Shown in pieces: positions 63,001-64,000 of a stretch of 64,000 bases of DNA. The stretch is taken from the NCBI GenBank assembly GCA_038320345.1, contig JBBQED010000009.1:62001-126000 (forward strand), in the 5' to 3' direction. The notes below the pieces were generated by a model. That model searched no databases and was not told the DNA's origin. It saw nothing but the letters and a program-made list of their open reading frames with translations. Every line of letters begins with the position of its first letter. Position 1 is the stretch's first letter. Position numbers and translations under genes: made by a program. The DNA comes from JBBQED01 sp038320345 (GTDB taxonomy: Bacteria > Bacteroidota > Bacteroidia > AKYH767-A > OLB10).

Positions 63001-63749
63001 AAATGCCCACCTAATTCATATAGCAATGCATTTTGAATTCCTTTTGAAACGCGCTCTCTGTCTTTTACGGAAATCGCCTCTAAAGCCTTTGAAAGGTCGT
63101 TTTCAATTTCATCCTGTAAGCCAAACCACTCCTTAAGGCGGTGATTGCATGTAAATTTTTTTGTGATTGGATTAAAATCCCATGTCCCTAACTCCGCTGC
63201 TTCAATGGCGAAATTAAGTTGATCATTGCTTTCTGATATTTTTTTAAATGAATTAACCTTTTCTGTAGTTTCGATTACTGTAACCAGCACTCCACCTACT
63301 TCACCATCTTCTAACCTGATAGGACTGTATGAGAAATCAAAAACACATTCTTCTAAATATCCATTCCTGTCTAATTGCAAAATAAAATCAGGAAAGCCAA
63401 TTGATGTTCCCTGCATAACTCCTTCAAACATTGGTCCTATCGTAGGCCATATTTCCGCAAAAGTTTTTCGCGTGCTGATACCCAATGCCTGTGGATGCTT
63501 TGTTGCGCCAAGAATTGGACGGTAACCATCATTATACAATTGTATAAATTCACTACCCCAAGCTATATACATTCCAAATGGACTATCCAGCATAATACCC
63601 ACTGCGATCCGCAAACTTTGTGGCCATGTATCAGGACTCCCAATCGCAGTTTTTGACCAATCCAATGAACGTATAAGCTCACCCATTTCCTTGCCGCCTG
63701 AGAGGAATTTCAAATAATTAGCTTCAGTTGTGTTTTTTGCAGAGTCCAT
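60096..63749 (-). CDS. soluble multi-PAS sensor histidine kinase
   Basis: A 1217-residue kinase without membrane segments. About seven PAS/PAC modules occupy residues ~40-965; PAC motifs such as GTLQDITEQ, YEVTETVNARK, YDVTEQINARK, GISIDITEQKEAE, TDITKRKLAEEK and TNTDITEQRN mark their ends. A coiled coil leads to HisKA with His992 (FSYVASHDLKEPLRKI) and HATPase (MTNLLDNSLKYN, DNGIGF, GTGIGLAI). This is the bacteriophytochrome-like HWE-free class that senses internal or diffusible signals. No regulator gene is adjacent; partners may be the free receivers in this window. Confidence 0.93.
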   Translation of the reverse strand: MDSAKNTTEANYLKFLSGGKEMGELIRSLDWSKTAIGSPDTWPQSLRIAVGIMLDSPFGMYIAWGSEFIQLYNDGYRPILGATKHPQALGISTRKTFAEIWPTIGPMFEGVMQGTSIGFPDFILQLDRNGYLEECVFDFSYSPIRLEDGEVGGVLVTVIETTEKVNSFKKISESNDQLNFAIEAAELGTWDFNPITKKFTCNHRLKEWFGLQDEIENDLSKALEAISVKDRERVSKGIQNALLYELGGHFDVEYSIINPSSHKEIIVRGKGKAWFGNNKIAYRFNGTLQDITEQAIARRKIEESEANLRNLILQAPVAMSVISGPNFIIDLVNRKQLELWRKEEVEVLKKPLLDVFPEIKAQTYEKLLTEVYNTGIQFNGKEINTLLNRNGTLENAYFDFVYEPKRDEKGEVEGIIVTSYEVTETVNARKIIEKNEKRLQRERMSLHNFFTQAPAVLAILKGPDHVFEFANPAYLELVGNRDIIDKPLLDALPEIADQGFVDLLDNVYKTGEPFIGKEISVMLDKGNGLLESTFMNFTYQSFDNEKGETEGIFVFAYDVTEQINARKKIEESEFAIRQMASYLKLATDSANVGTWSFNIRKEELVWSALHKKMWGYDEHRLNLIFEDWHTLILQEDKQNIFKKLDESRVNYTVYDVNYSITRANDGAQRYIHSVGKFHYNEKGEAETLTGISIDITEQKEAEIKLKASELKYRGLFETMEQGFCIIKMIFDNENQPVDYLFLEANPMFEKHSGTSNPVGKTMRELVPNLSDRWFQIYGKVASTGIANHFVEQSKELNRWFEVYAFRLEDDKDNKVAVLFTDITKRKLAEEKVQENETQFRLFADSIQNLAWIANADGWINWYNQQWYEYTGTTFAEMEGFGWQKVHHPDHVKNIVEISIDLWQKGEPFELTFPLRRHDGEYRWFLTRAYPVKDVNGIVERWIGTNTDITEQRNFAEELGKKVKERTEELQTKNVELENINAELASFSYVASHDLKEPLRKIQVFSKRILETDRFQEKTQDYFMRIISASERMQRLINSLLDFSRTNTSDLIFEACDLNIILEEVKINLHEIIEEKQARIDSDTLPILDGIMVQLTQLMTNLLDNSLKYNTNGVKPHIVITYSLIEGELIDHPFANSTLNYHIIKVADNGIGFEKEYSSKIFQLFQRLHGKNEYSGTGIGLAICKKILSNHNGFIIADSVLGQGATFTMYIPKSDKKS

Positions 63750-64000
63750 GATCCTTACAATAGAATAAAAAATTATCAGTTGGCTTAAAATACAATATAT
63801 TAAGCTTCATCTCATTGATTTTCAAATTATTGAACTTTTTTAATTTTAAGTGAAGCTCCAAATTAAATAGAAGTCCTAATGTAGGCAAAAAGCAAACTTC
63901 TTCTTTTCAAAAATTAGTAAAATTCAAATAAAATTTTTCAGTATCGTTCAATCCTATTTAAAAATACAAATTCAAAAATATTTTTTTGATGCAAATTTGA

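Noticed and set aside
1..64000. CRISPR arrays, rRNA genes, insertion sequences
   Set aside because: No regularly spaced repeats, rRNA-like sequence or transposase frame was found.

Overview
The window comes from a member of the Bacteroidota. Four things support this: two tandem proteins ending in type-A T9SS sorting domains, TAnnTTTG-type -7 promoter boxes (for example before ribD, the TPR gene, the NtrC-type regulator and katE), a GldM-C-like secreted protein, and AT-rich DNA with Bacteroidota-typical families (TamL lipoprotein barrel, YtxH/holin pairs, lmo0937 and DUF1328 mini-proteins). Class or genus cannot be fixed from sequence alone. The content looks chromosomal: dnaA, RNR, riboflavin genes and a tRNA. 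No transposase, CRISPR array, rRNA or prophage was seen.

Layout. 1-3057: tandem T9SS-cargo paralogues (the first truncated by the window edge). 3236-13863: housekeeping genes, namely bcp, prmC, a ribD-transporter-yigZ-M42 peptidase run, a thioesterase, a two-gene split 5'-nucleotidase, dnaA, an LMW phosphatase, a TPR membrane protein and ribH. 13876-26760: a TPR hybrid kinase, a GldM-C-like protein, class II RNR (nrdJ), a three-gene peptide ABC import operon without ATPases, tRNA-Ser(GCT) followed by an unusual structured insert with a duplicated tRNA 3' end, and a methyltransferase. 26845-42752: a BetR-like regulator, a REC-PAS-kinase plus NtrC-type activator pair, AI-2E transporter, DUF1328, rpoN (sigma-54), a YtxH/holin operon, the Mla phospholipid-transport operon, a lone receiver, an AsmA-like protein, YihY/BrkB and lmo0937. 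42796-50062: TamB-TamL outer-membrane assembly pair. 50112-59305: a dense general-stress block (DUF4142, DUF2383, PPOX flavoprotein, catalase KatE, second YtxH, DUF892, YflT/GS17M). 60096-63749: a soluble multi-PAS histidine kinase.

The most interesting signal is regulatory. The first 30 kb uses the housekeeping TAnnTTTG box. Many envelope and stress genes after 31 kb instead carry a TTGGCA[C/T]-like element 44-54 nt before the start codon (AI-2E, YtxH, lmo0937, DUF4142, DUF2383, DUF892, and a DUF2541-like gene). A DUF1328 gene has one farther out, and rpoN itself has a TTGG-type -24 with a TTGC at -12. Several of these also have a GGGG-AATTTA-CCCC palindrome upstream, and one such palindrome sits before the NtrC-type gene. 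Together with rpoN, the NtrC-type activator and its kinase, this suggests a sigma-54-linked envelope/general-stress regulon. This is an inference from by-eye motif reading and needs genome-wide testing. The second notable object is the nested inverted-repeat insert at the tRNA-Ser 3' end.
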